Shown here piece after piece: positions 41,645 to 52,712 of a stretch of DNA of 64,000 nucleotides. The position numbers and the translations under genes are program-made. Every line of letters begins with the position of its first letter. Positions within the stretch are counted from its first letter, which is position 1. The notes under the pieces were generated by a model. That model was given only the letters and a program-made list of their open reading frames with translations. It made no database searches and had not been told where the DNA came from. The DNA comes from Coprinellus micaceus (taxonomy: Eukaryota > Basidiomycota > Agaricomycetes > Agaricales > Psathyrellaceae): contig OX596339.1 in assembly GCA_951394405.1 (NCBI GenBank), positions 2,418,001-2,482,000 of the forward strand, read 5' to 3'.

Positions 41645-44581
41645 ATGTCCTCATCGAAGAAAAAATCCGCCGCGCGTCGGGAGAAGTCGACCCCACCGGG
41701 CGGCCGATCCCGCACGTCGACCCGAGATCCCAGCCTTGCAGCTTCCTCTACACCGAGGCCCCCTTCACGGGCAGCCTCTATGCACTCCAACAGGGACCTG
41801 TCTCAGGCCCCTCAATCCACCTCGTTAGGGGCGCAAGCCCGCGAACGTTACACGCCGGACGTGCCGACCCTTCGGGCTCAGCACGGACCACCTCAAACAT
41901 CGACGAGCACCGAAGCCCAGAGCGACGATGACCCGTTGAACATTAGTGGAGGAGGTACGGAGGATCAGAGCGCCCGCTCTGCCACGGTGCCACCGTCCAC
42001 AGTCTACAGGGAAAAGGATGGGAGCGAGGATGACGACGAGAGTGACGAGGAGGAGGTAAGTCTTGGCTCGGAAGCGACCAGGACCCAATTCCCCACCCCG
42101 GCACCCTCCAGCACCCTCACACTAGAAGACGCCATCTCTTCCCTCAACCGAGCCGCCGAGTTCTTCCTAAGACGGGATCCCCCCGCAGCAGAACCCGATG
42201 TGCTCAAAACCCTATGGTTCACACTGGACCGAGTCGACGCCGCCGTCCAAGGCTCTGCCTGGAGGACAGCGTTCAAATCCCTGGAGGACGATGACGACAT
42301 GGCGACCCCGCCAGGTACTCGCCCTCCTTCCCCTCACAACCAAGCTACTCCCCGCGCCCAGAGGATCCGATCCCCTCCGATTAAGTTCGGAAGGATCCCA
42401 CCCTTCGGGCAAAGGGATAGCGTGGATCCTCTAACCGGCCGAGAGGCTGGCGACACCGCCCACGACGTCCCACTCCACCCTATGCAGGTGGAGGAGGGCG
42501 TCGAGGACACTATGTACGCCTCGGAACCCGCTGTCGGGGACTGGGCTTCTCACGTCGAGCAGATGAAGGACGAGGACGTAAGCGTCCCGGCCGACATCAT
42601 GCGCGGCGTTCTATCCACACGTCCCCAAGGGGACGCGACCTTCGACTGGGCGGCAGAGTTCGAGAAGCAGCAGCAGGCAGAGGCCAGCCAGTGGGCGTCA
42701 CCTTTGGTGTCCCCGCAGGCTCAGCGTCTGCAGCAGCAGCAGCAAGAGCTTCTGCCCCGCGGTTGGGGAGGAGGAGGAGGCGAGCCGGCGCAAGCCCCTC
42801 CCTCGTCTTCGCAACTCCCAGCATCTCATCCCGAGCTCGGCACCTTGCCAGCTGGGTACAAATCGTGGGACGAGTACTCGACCTCGATCTCTGCGGCGAT
42901 CCGTGCGGCCGTCAAGGAGAACTCGAAGGAAGAGCCCCGTTACACTACATCCTCACAGCAGCCTGGCCCACCACCAGGAGGCCACCCCACCTGGGACTCG
43001 TATCGACTGGCCGTGGGTGTCAGGCTTCGAGAGAAGCTGCCGCACACCCCCCCACCCGATGCCGGTACCCGCACATCCGACTTTGGTCACACGACCAATA
43101 AGACCCGCTCGACTGTCGCCCCGCCCAAGAAGAGGAAGAAGGCAGGCAAGCGTCTCCCTACTGGCTCGCCCATCCCGGTGGACCAGAACCCCATCCCGGA
43201 ACGTCCCGCCCCTGTGGAGGAACGACCCGAAGATTCTCGGAACGCCCAGGAACCGGCCCCACCCGGCCCGAACCCGAGCCTTCCGTTCTCTGCGGCTACA
43301 CGGAAGCGTGTGCACGACGGAGGCCCGAGGCCGCAGCCAAAGGCCCCCACCGTCCCCTTCCAGAGAGTCGGCCTCCCGGTCGGCCCTCAGAAGCCAGTCT
43401 CTAAACCCGCGGCCCTCAGGCCATGGAACGTCGTTGCCAAGGGAGGCAAGACGAAACCAAGTTATGTCGAGGCTGCCGCCACCTGGGGGCGGGCTCGACC
43501 TGACCTTACTCCATCGCAGATCGCCAAGATTATCAACGGCGGCCCTGTCCCTCCCCTCCCCCAGGCTAACCCTCCTCTGATCTCTGCTGGCCCCGTTTCG
43601 AGCGGGAAGAAGCAGAAGAAGAAGAAGACGGTTATCCCCGCATCCACAACCAAGGGTCCGCCTCGCACGCAGATCATGGTTTTATTCAACCAGAAGGATG
43701 GTCGGATCCCCACCATGGACGGCGCGTTCGCCATGGCTGGTATGAATGACATCCTTCAGCGGGCCGGATCAACCCTCCGTGTCCTATCTGGCAACCAGGC
43801 CTACGGAGGCTGGAGCCTTCGAACGACGGACGTCCCGACCGAGCGCGACTTAAATGCCGTGCGAGGTTGGATCACCCAAGTAATCCCAGACTGGTCCCGC
43901 GATCTGTGGGTCGGTCTTCCTCAGTCCACCAGCTATCTCGCGATATATGGTGTACCCAAATATCGTGTTGGGGGAAATCCTACGATTTTCTCTGACATCG
44001 ACAGTGCGTTCGAGGCATCGCCCTTGAAGCCGCACTACATCACGACAGCCCGCCCGCGGGTCGTCAACTCCGAGTCGAAGGCCTCCACATCGGTGACCGT
44101 CTACTTCAACATCTGGGACTCCCAAGCTGGGACCCGTGCGAAGGCCTTGAACAACAAGACCATCAACATCTTCGGCAGGTCCTGCCTCATCAGGTCGACC
44201 CTCCGCCACCCCGGTGTCCCCTACTGCACGAACTGTTGCAAGTGGGGGCACGCTCACTTCGTGTGTCGAACTCGTCTCAGGTGTCCCATCTGCGGCGAGT
44301 CTCATTCTCGGGACGAGCATCGCCACCACGCGAGCTGTTGCAAGGGCAAGCCCAAGCAACTCCCAAAGCCGATCCCCCCCACTCCGGAGGAGATCAAAGT
44401 CTGCCCCCATCGTGTACGTTGTATCAACTGCAGGAAGGAGGGCCACGACGCCCAGTCGTCGAAGTGCCCGTTCTGGTACGCGAGGTTCGACCGCGCCCAG
44501 ATCGATTCTCTCAACAAGCAGGTGCGTGATCGTCAAGATCGTGGACGGCTTCTTTCTAACCCAGTCCTTCCGAATGTTTAG
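41645..44581 (+). CDS. LINE-A ORF1, gag-like nucleic-acid-binding protein
   Basis: About 978 residues, uninterrupted. Residues ~1-120 are Ser/Arg-rich, followed by acidic patches (EDDDESDEEE) and a long Pro-rich disordered middle with two basic clusters (KKRKKAGKR and KKQKKKKT). An RRM-like region (IMVLFNQKDGRIPTMDGAF...; YLAIYGVPKYR) comes next. Three knuckles follow: CTNCCKWGHAHFVC (CX2CX4HX4C), CPICGESHSRDEH and CINCRKEGHDAQSSKC. ORF1 of I/Tad-type LINEs coats element RNA (family knowledge). The stop overlaps the ORF2 ATG. Chosen ATG is the first in frame. Confidence 0.93.
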   Translation: MSSSKKKSAARREKSTPPGGRSRTSTRDPSLAASSTPRPPSRAASMHSNRDLSQAPQSTSLGAQARERYTPDVPTLRAQHGPPQTSTSTEAQSDDDPLNISGGGTEDQSARSATVPPSTVYREKDGSEDDDESDEEEVSLGSEATRTQFPTPAPSSTLTLEDAISSLNRAAEFFLRRDPPAAEPDVLKTLWFTLDRVDAAVQGSAWRTAFKSLEDDDDMATPPGTRPPSPHNQATPRAQRIRSPPIKFGRIPPFGQRDSVDPLTGREAGDTAHDVPLHPMQVEEGVEDTMYASEPAVGDWASHVEQMKDEDVSVPADIMRGVLSTRPQGDATFDWAAEFEKQQQAEASQWASPLVSPQAQRLQQQQQELLPRGWGGGGGEPAQAPPSSSQLPASHPELGTLPAGYKSWDEYSTSISAAIRAAVKENSKEEPRYTTSSQQPGPPPGGHPTWDSYRLAVGVRLREKLPHTPPPDAGTRTSDFGHTTNKTRSTVAPPKKRKKAGKRLPTGSPIPVDQNPIPERPAPVEERPEDSRNAQEPAPPGPNPSLPFSAATRKRVHDGGPRPQPKAPTVPFQRVGLPVGPQKPVSKPAALRPWNVVAKGGKTKPSYVEAAATWGRARPDLTPSQIAKIINGGPVPPLPQANPPLISAGPVSSGKKQKKKKTVIPASTTKGPPRTQIMVLFNQKDGRIPTMDGAFAMAGMNDILQRAGSTLRVLSGNQAYGGWSLRTTDVPTERDLNAVRGWITQVIPDWSRDLWVGLPQSTSYLAIYGVPKYRVGGNPTIFSDIDSAFEASPLKPHYITTARPRVVNSESKASTSVTVYFNIWDSQAGTRAKALNNKTINIFGRSCLIRSTLRHPGVPYCTNCCKWGHAHFVCRTRLRCPICGESHSRDEHRHHASCCKGKPKQLPKPIPPTPEEIKVCPHRVRCINCRKEGHDAQSSKCPFWYARFDRAQIDSLNKQVRDRQDRGRLLSNPVLPNV

Positions 44582-47500
44582 TACAACATTACAGAAGATT
44601 AGGGTTCTGTCTTTCAATATTGCTAAGTCCCCCAGTGACCTTGTAGTACTCCTCGAATCGCAATGTAAATCGTTGGATATCGTCTTCTTACAAGAGCCTC
44701 CTTGGAGGCTCATCTGCCACGCCCCCTCTGCGCATGACAAAGAAGGTACGGCAGTATGGGGTTCGCCCCGCCACCCTAAGTGGACCTGCATGGTCCCTCC
44801 CACCGAACCCGAGACACGTCCGCGTGTCATGGCCTATGTAAATAAGAGATTGGACGTTCTACGCCCGACCTACCGTCGAGACCTTATCGACGATCGAGAC
44901 GTAATGGTCATCTCCCTGTTCACAGAGGACGAGCCCATGCATCTCATGAATGTATACTCAGACGCCGACCACCGAGCAATTCGCTTGCTCGATCGCCGCG
45001 CAGAATCACTACCGGCCATGGACTACATGGCTGGAGACTTCAACTGTCACTCTAGGGAGTGGGACGATGCCGTTCCTAACCATGGAGATACAGCCATTCT
45101 ACTGCTGGAAACAGCAGCCCGTCTAGGTGTGGAATACTCCCCACCGGCCAATCCAGGACCCACCTATGTGTCCTACGCCGATGCGAACATCAAGTCCGTA
45201 ATAGACATGGTGTTCGTTCAACCTGCCTATGTACTCTCAGCAGCCCCGCTGAGAGATCATGATCTCAAGGGGACATCGGATCACTACCCGCTGTCGTCTG
45301 TCATCAAACTCAGCAACCATGCTGAGCGTATCAAGGGCCGCACCCTCAAGGAGGATGCAGTGGCCCCGTTCTTTATGCAGGTGGAAAAAGAGATGCCCGG
45401 TCTCTCCGACCTGTACGATCTCAACACCGCAGAAGGAGTGGAGGAACTCTCTGTGGCAATTGAAAAGGTGTTCTCTGATGCGTGGTTCGCCCACTCTGAG
45501 GAGTACATCATCACCCCCCGCTCCAAGAAGTGGTGGACTGACGAATGTCAGAAAGCGTACGACGAGTGGAAAGCGGATGATTCCGCTGAAACTCGTGGTG
45601 CATTTCGACGTCTTGTAAAGAAGACGAGGCGAGAGTTCTTCGATGAGCGCATCAAGGACATCTCAGAAACAGACAAGCGCCCCTGGGACCTAATGGACTG
45701 GGTCAAGGAACGCAAAAACCCACCGTGCGAGGCTATCCAACATAATGGACAGCCTTGTCACAATCTCGACCAGCTTTGGGGCGCCTTACATGGCACCTAC
45801 AATGCGGCCAACGACCGACCGGTCGATCTGAGTCTACTGGACGAACTCCCCGACGAGCCCGTCAGGGAGTGGCCAGTGTTCTCTCTCTTAGAAATGAGGC
45901 AAGCCTTAGAGGCATGCTCATCTCGCTCTGCTCCGGGTCCTGACCATGTTACATGGCAGCACCTGAAGTACATCTTCACTGTACCTGAATGTGAAAAGGT
46001 CGTAATGGATTTAGCCAATGCCTGCATAAAAACCGGGCATTGGCCAAAGCACTTCAAGGACTCGCTTTCGATTATCATACCGAAACTGAATAAGCCGTCC
46101 TACTCTGCCCCAAAGGCGTTCAGACCCATTGTGCTTCTGAACACCCTTGGTAAATTGGTTGAAAAGATGATTTCCAACCGTTTTCAGTTTGACATGATCA
46201 AGTATGATCTTGTCGACCCAAATCAAATGGGAGGGGTGCGTCAGCGCTCCACCGAAGACGCTGGCCTGTTCCTGACGCACTTGGTGCGAACGGGATGGGC
46301 AGCAGGGTTAAAGACAAGCGTCGTCGCTTTCGACATCGCCCAGTTCTTCCCGTCTATCAACCACGAGTTCCTACTCGAGGTACTTCGAAAGCAAGGCTTC
46401 CATCCCATGGTGGTGACCTTCTTTGAATCTTACCTGGTAGAGCGCCACACATCGTATGTGTGGAACGGCTCTACTTCGGATCCGTTCCGGGCGGACGTAG
46501 GGGTGGGACAGGGCTCTGCCCTCTCACCCGTACTATCTGCCCTCGTCATAGCTCCAATCATGAAGCTATTCCGATTGAGGCCAGAGGGGAAACTCGCTAC
46601 CTTGATCTCATACGTGGACGATGGCACCATCATCGTCCAGTCTCGCGATATTGAAGAGAACTGCGTGCATCTATACCATGCATACCAGTGTCTTTTCGAT
46701 ATGTTTACAAAGGCAGGGCTCGTCTTGGAACACGACAAGACGGAACTCTTCCACTTTTCCAAAGGCCATACGGACTTCCGTATGCCCCTTGATCTCGGAT
46801 ATGCCCCCTTCACAGGGGACACCCCTCTGAAACCCAAGCAGTACTGGCGCTACTTGGGCTTCTTCTTCGACCGGTTCTTGTCCTTCAAAGAACATATCCG
46901 GTACTACTCGACTAAGGCTCTCACCACCGTAATGGCAATGAGGATGCTTGGTAACTCTACTCGAGGGCTGTCGCCCAAGAACAAACGCATCCTGTTCCGA
47001 GCGTGTGTAATACCTATTTGCACGTACGGACATAGGTTGTGGTACTACGAGGGCGCCAAAATCCAAGGCGCACTCAAAATCCTAACCTCCATGCAGCGTA
47101 AAGCAGCATGCTGGATAATAGGAGCGTTTCGCACGTCTCCTACAGGGGGAGTGGAGTGCCTCGCAGGCCTCCCACCCATTCGTCTTCACCTTCGGAAGCT
47201 GTCACAGCGTGCTGTTTTCCGAATGGCGACGTTATCCGACACACACCCGCTGCGCTCCCTCCTACCAGAGGAACACAGGGGTAGTGCCTCTCCCCATTAT
47301 GGGGCCGCCTGTCACCTTTCTCCAGTGAACCGCGGCCGTGTAAAGGACGCTATAGGCCAGACCCTCAGAGGTCTGCCCAAACTGACGGAGAAATTCGAGC
47401 CATGTGCGGTCGAAAATACTCCAGGATCTAGGATGATGGACCTCTATGGGGCCCAAGTCCACTTCAACAGCTTCCAGCGGTACGGCGAAGATATTTTCGA

Positions 47501-49442
47501 GCGTCGTCGACAGGAACTGAATACTTTATGGAACTCTTTGAGCACCAATAACCGCACGGTGTGCATGGGGGTGGACGCGTCCGTCCCCAAGACCACTAGG
47601 CATAATGCGACCGCGGCCTACGTTTACGAAGGCTTAGGCAACCAACGGAGCAAGGGAGTCACAGTGGCAGGACGTGTCCTGTCATCGGACGCCGAACTCC
47701 TAGCGATTCGTATGGCAGTTGGAAGGGCTACGGCCCTAGAAGACTGCGATCGGATTGCGATATTCACTGATTCTCTGGCCATGGCTAAGAGAGCAGTTGA
47801 TCCGGGGATCCATTCGGGCCAGGCATTTTCGCAGTACTTCACACTCCCCCACTTGTCTAATTGGACTCCATTGGAGTCCAGCCACCCCATTGGATATCCA
47901 GCCTGGGGGGGCTGGGGTCCATTGGAGTCCAGTGGAAACCCAATGGACCCCAACCAAGTCTAGCCCACCCCAGCCCACTCCAATTAGACTCCAACCCAAG
48001 TCCAACCAAGTCCAACCAACTCTGTCCAGACTCCAGGGTGAAAATTTTGGTAGTGATTGGACTCCAACTAGACTCCAATTGGAGTCCAATGAGACACTAG
48101 CCACATCTGTCTTTTATGCAACTGTAGGCTGTGTGAGAAATCATTATCTTTCCCACAGTTGTCACCAGTCATCATCACACTCATATCAGACCCCCTCAAT
48201 GCAAATATAGTAACTGAATCAAATTACCAGTCTTTAGATTTTGGATCAGCCCTGACATCAAATCAACATATGCATGACATCATATGTCATAAATGGGTAA
48301 GATAGGAATATTTTCAGTATTTTTCCCGAATTTTCCCGAATTAATGTGATGGAATAAGGTTACATGTCAAATTTGTCATAACAATTATGATGTCATACTT
48401 CCCAAACAAGAATGATGGGAATATTTTCAGTATTTTTCCCGATTTTTCCGGAATTAATGTGACAGAATGATATCATATGTCAAAATAGCACAGCCACAGT
48501 TTCCCATACCCACGCTTTTTCTCTGGCTTGGGCCATGGGTCCCCATTGGACTCCAGTGGAGTCCAACGAGATTTTGTCTAATGGACCCCAAATCGCAACC
48601 CCAATGGTGTCTTGTCAGTCTAGGCTGGGGAAACCATCTTTTTGGGTCCAATTGGAGTCCAACGTGTGAATTTTGGGTGGTAGATTGGGGTTGGTTGGGG
48701 TGGGCTAGGCCCAATGGCATAAAATTTGGGGGGCAGTCTACCCAATGACCCCAATTGGACTCCAATGGACCCCATTGGGTACCCAATGGAGTCCAATTAG
48801 AGAAGTGGGGCACAGTAAAGTACTCCATTTTCGCTTGCGACCTGTACGGCCCTCCGCACCTGGTTTGCCGCCAAGGCGGACAGACGGGTGGACTTCATCG
48901 AGACCCCTTCAAAGCTGAAGTGGGGTCTCCAACATCGTGCTCATCTGCACGCGCGGAGCCTCCCTCCCACTCCTGCGGGGGTGAGACCCGCTACTTCTCT
49001 CGATAGCGTGCGCAAGCATGTTGCCGACTCTGCACTGGACGCGTGGGCTACTCAGGCACGCAACCCAGACTATCTAGGGCATCAGTTTATGGTGCTGCGC
49101 GACCCCAAGGGGAAGCCAACGCGTCCGACATACTCCAATGGGGGAGTATGGCTCCGACATGTTAATGAGAGTAATGCGCTTTGTGCACGGATGTGCAGAG
49201 CCATTCTCAACCACGCGCCTACCGGAGAGTACTACTCCCGGTTCCGCATACCTGGCCATGACAATCACGAATGTGAATGCGGCTGTCCGGTGCAAACTCG
49301 TCACCATATTTTCACGCAGTGCGGTGTACTGCAGACTTACGATCGGGATCCCCGCTTTGTGCGAGAACTCGTTTGGTTTTTAGAGGACAACCCAAAGGCC
49401 TTCGCTTTCGGGTTCCAATACGCCCCACAGGGGGATGGTTGA
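44574..49442 (+). pseudogene. LINE-A ORF2: APE endonuclease, RT, RNase H; split by hAT-type element
   Basis: The coding parts 44574-47831 and 48834-49442 would total about 1288 residues. Endonuclease: QEPPWRL (near residue 40), MAGDFNCHSREWD, TSDHYPL (near 233). RT: VVAFDIAQFFPSI (near 586), GQGSALSPVLSALV, SYVDDGTIIVQS (near 678). RNase H: MGVDASVPKTTRHNATAAY (near 997), SSDAELLAIRMA, IFTDSLAMAK. The C-terminal HECECGCPVQTRHHIFTQC (near 1230) looks like a zinc-binding motif. All catalytic residues are kept. The only break I see is the 994-bp element inside RNase H. The start ATGTTTAG overlaps the ORF1 stop. Confidence 0.93.
47832..48825. mobile_element. hAT-type non-autonomous element, 994 bp, 8-bp target duplication
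   Basis: Flanked by perfect CATTTTCG (47824-47831 and 48826-48833). The ends CAGTACTTCACACTCCCCCA and, inverted, GAGTACTTTACTGTGCCCCA share AGTACTT and the following CCCCACTT, then TCTAATTGGACTCC. Subterminal regions repeat TTGGACTCCAATGGAGTCCA-like words many times. No transposase frame. The 8-bp duplication and end sequence support hAT. Confidence 0.88.
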
Positions 49443-49887
49443 GAGGACGCGGCCTCATCTGGTTTGGACTGGCCTCTGCTGGTTAAAGGTCTCACGCGAA
49501 GGGAGTTGGGTAGGTACCCCGACATGTCAGTCCTTGCAACTGATGTGGATGAGGGGTACCCGAAGCGCGGTTACCGTGAGGAACACCGTTCGGGGGCAGG
49601 CAAGGCGTGCCCCCGGGGCCCATAACACCTTGTGGTGGACTGGTACTGGCGGGGATTGGACTGGACTGGGTGGGAATGCCGACTTAACATACCGATCTGT
49701 TAGTGCCGCAAGGCCTTTCATCGTCTGTCTGCTGGTTGGGGGTAAAACCTCAAGCGCCGGGCGTCTCCAAATCGTCAAATTTCGTGTTTCATAATTGCAG
49801 TAGTACTTAGTTAGTGACGCTCGCGCTCTCTTTGTATGTTGATAGCGACCGGACTGCCATCGTGCCCCGGTATATAAAAGCTGATTT

Positions 49888-49919
<32 letters not shown>

Positions 49920-49923
<4 letters not shown>

Positions 49924-50183
49924 ACGAGCATCGCTCGCACGCGACGTGCTGCAAGGGTCAGCCCAAGGCTAACCCCCCTATCGACCCCACTCCCCCGGAG
50001 GTCACCGCCTGCCCTCACACTCGGAGGTGCATCAATTGTCGCAAGGAAGGTCACATCGCCACGGATCGGCGGTGTGAGTTCTGGACTGCTCGTTTCGATC
50101 GTCCCAAGATCGATTCTCTTTATGCCAAGGTACGTGTCATTCAACAACACGGCAGGCAAATCGCTCACCCACACCCTGTTTAA
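49920..50183 (+). pseudogene. LINE-B ORF1, C-terminal part
   Basis: Resumes LINE-B after the LINE-A poly(A) and target duplicate: HATCCKGQPKANPP, a knuckle CINCRKEGHIATDRRC, and the end RQIAHPHPV. The stop TAA (50181-50183) shares its last base with the ORF2 ATG. Confidence 0.9.
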
Positions 50184-52708
50184 TGGTTAGATCGGTAATC
50201 AGTAAACTTCGTGTGTGTACTTTTAACGTTGCTAAGTCTTACGAGTCTGTCAATGTATTTCTCGAACGCGAATGTAATAAATTCGATGTTCTGTTTCTCC
50301 AAGAGCCACCCTGGCGCTTAATAAGACATGCCCCCTCAGCTACGGATAAGGAGGGTTCTGAGGTGATTGGTTCACCTCGTCATCCACAATGGTCGTGCCT
50401 AGCGCCGGCCGTGGCCCCTGGGACAAAGCCTCGCGTTTTGACCTATATTTCTAGACGTCTGGACACTATGCGTCCGACGTACCGTCGAGACCTTATCGAC
50501 GATCGGGATGTTATGATCATCTCCCTTTTTGTGGGGAATGAACCTATTCATCTCATGAACGTTTACTCCGACGATCAGCACAGAGGAATCGACCTCATTG
50601 CTGAGCGTGCGCATCGTCTTCCCCAACTACATCATATGTCAGGGGATTTCAACTGTCACTCGAGCCAGTGGGACGACGAAGTCGCTCACCACCGGGCGAA
50701 GGCTGTGCTCCTCTTGGACACTGCTGCTACCTTGGGATTGGAGTACGCTCCACCCCAGAACATCGGGCCTACCTTTGTATCCCGAGCCGATGAGAACATC
50801 AGGTCCGTCATAGATCTGGTGTTCCTTCCCCCTCCTGAGGTCATCGCGAGCGCTCCGCTCCGGAACCTTCCCCTTCAAGGAGAGTCGGACCATGTTCCGC
50901 TCACCTCTGTCATCCACCTTGACCACGCGGTCGAGAGGATCCAAGGCCGCACTCTGAAACCCAAGTCGGATTCAGAGACGGAGTTCTTAGTGCAAGTCAT
51001 GCAAGATTTGCCGGCGCTTAACGGCGTACACGACCTCGGTACCAGAGAGGGGATTGACTCCCTCTCCTCTGCTATCGTGGACGTATTCAACAGAGCTTGG
51101 CTTGCCCACTCCGAAGAATACATCGTCACTCCTCATTCCAAGAAGTGGTGGGATGAAGAGTGTCAAAAGGCGTATGACGAGTACCAAGGGGATAACTCCC
51201 CAGAGACTCGTCGTGCATTTCGGTCTGTTGTAAGAAAGACCAAACGCGAGTTCTTTGATGAACGCATCAAAGATATCTCAGAAACTCATGCCCGTCCTTG
51301 GGATCTTATGTCCTGGATCAAGGAGCGCAAAAACCCTCCGAGCGAGGCTATCCAATTCAACGGAGAGCCTTGTCACGAACTCGGTCGACTTTGGGGTGCC
51401 CTGCATGGCACTTACAATGCGGCCAACGATCGTCCGATCGATACGAGCGTACTGGAACCGCTAGAGGACCTCGATGTCCGAGAGTGGCCCATATTCTCAT
51501 CCTTGGAGTTGCGAGAGGCACTCCAGGCGTGTTCGTCACGCTCCGCTCCAGGCCCTGACCATGTAACGTGGGCTCACCTGAAGTACATCCTCGCCGCACC
51601 CGAGTGCGAGCGTCTCATCCTCGATTTGGCTAATGCATGCATGGAGGTGGGGCATTGGCCAAAACATTTCAAGGATTCGGTATCGGTTATTATCCCTAAG
51701 CCGAATAAACCGTCCTACGACACGCCAAAGGCGTTCAGACCCATCGTGCTCCTGAACACCCTTGGCAAATTGGTTGAAAAGATGATTTCCAACCGCTTTC
51801 AGTTCGATATGATCAAGTATGATCTTGTCGATCCTAATCAAATGGGAGGGGTGCGTCAGCGCTCCACCGAAGACGCCGGCCTATACCTGACACACTTGGT
51901 GCGCACAGGCTGGGCCAAGGGGTATCACACGAGCGTGTTGGCTTTCGACATTGCTCAGTTCTTCCCCTCGATCAATCACGAGTTCTTACTCGAGGTACTT
52001 CGCAAGATGGGCTTCCACCCTCGGGTGGTGGCCTTCTTTAAATCATACCTGGTGGAGAGACACACGTCCTACGTGTGGAATAACTACACCTCGGAACCCT
52101 TTCGTGCGGATGTTGGAGTGGGCCAGGGCTCTGCCCTGTGCCCAGTCCTGTCTGCACTTATCGTAGCTCCTATCATGAAGCTATATCGCATACGAGAGCG
52201 TGGCCTTGGCACCACTCTCATATCTTATGTGGATGACGGATCCTTTGCGGCTCAGTCTCCAGACATCGCAACAAACTGCGTGATGCTTCGCCATGCATAC
52301 GCGGTTATGTTCGACCTCTTCACGGCAGCGGGCTTGGTGATGGAACACACCAAGAACGAGCTGTTCCACTTCAGTAGAGCGCATTCCGGATGGGATCGCC
52401 CTATCGACCTTGGGTTCGCCCCCTTTACAGGGGACACCCCTCTCAAACCCAAGAAGTTTTGGAGATACTTGGGTTTCTATTTTGATCGGAAGCTCACTTT
52501 CCAGGAGCACGTACGATACTATACCTGCAAAGCACTCACCACTGTAATGGCGATGAGAATGCTGGGCAATTCTACTCGAGGGTTAACTCCCAAGAACAAA
52601 CGGATCTTATTCCGTGCTTGCGTCCTCCCGGTCGCAACGTACGGGCATAGACTCTGGTACTACGAGGGGGCCAAGAACATTGGCGCCCTCAAAGCTCTGA
52701 CCACCATC
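50183..52708 (+). pseudogene. LINE-B ORF2: APE endonuclease and RT, 3'-truncated
   Basis: Open for about 842 LINE-B residues. Endonuclease: FLQEPPWRLIRHAPS, MSGDFNCHSSQWDDEV, GESDHVPLTSV. RT: LAFDIAQFFPSINHEF, GVGQGSALCPVLSALI, SYVDDGSFAAQSPD. These catalytic motifs are intact. LINE-B sequence ends after KALTT; the last few codons to 52729 are read from the junction and FB2. RNase H is lost in this copy. TAATG joins ORF1 and ORF2. Confidence 0.92.
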
Positions 52709-52712
52709 ACTA

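Larger units (their letters stand above)
41509..49919 (+). mobile_element. LINE-A copy 4, full length, with hAT-type insertion
   Basis: Complete 5' leader, ORF1, ORF2, 3' UTR and poly(A), flanked by a perfect 15-bp target duplication. Removing the inserted element and one 8-bp duplicate gives about 7.4 kb. Both ORFs are otherwise open. Tad1-like classification (inference) rests on the fungal host, the APE-RT-RNase H order and the gag-like ORF1. Confidence 0.95.
39311..52708 (+). mobile_element. LINE-B copy 2 (plus), interrupted by LINE-A
   Basis: LINE-B sequence occupies 39311-41508 and 49920-52708. It inserted into minus-strand copia-1 with an intact-looking 5' leader (CCGCTTCTTGATCTCGTACC). 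LINE-A lies between the two parts. The 3' third (rest of RNase H, 3' UTR) is absent, and the foldback element FB2 starts five bases after LINE-B ends. Confidence 0.9.

Noticed and set aside
47755..48210. Frame running from LINE-A into the hAT-type element
   Set aside because: Created by insertion; residues come from repeated TTGGACTCC words.
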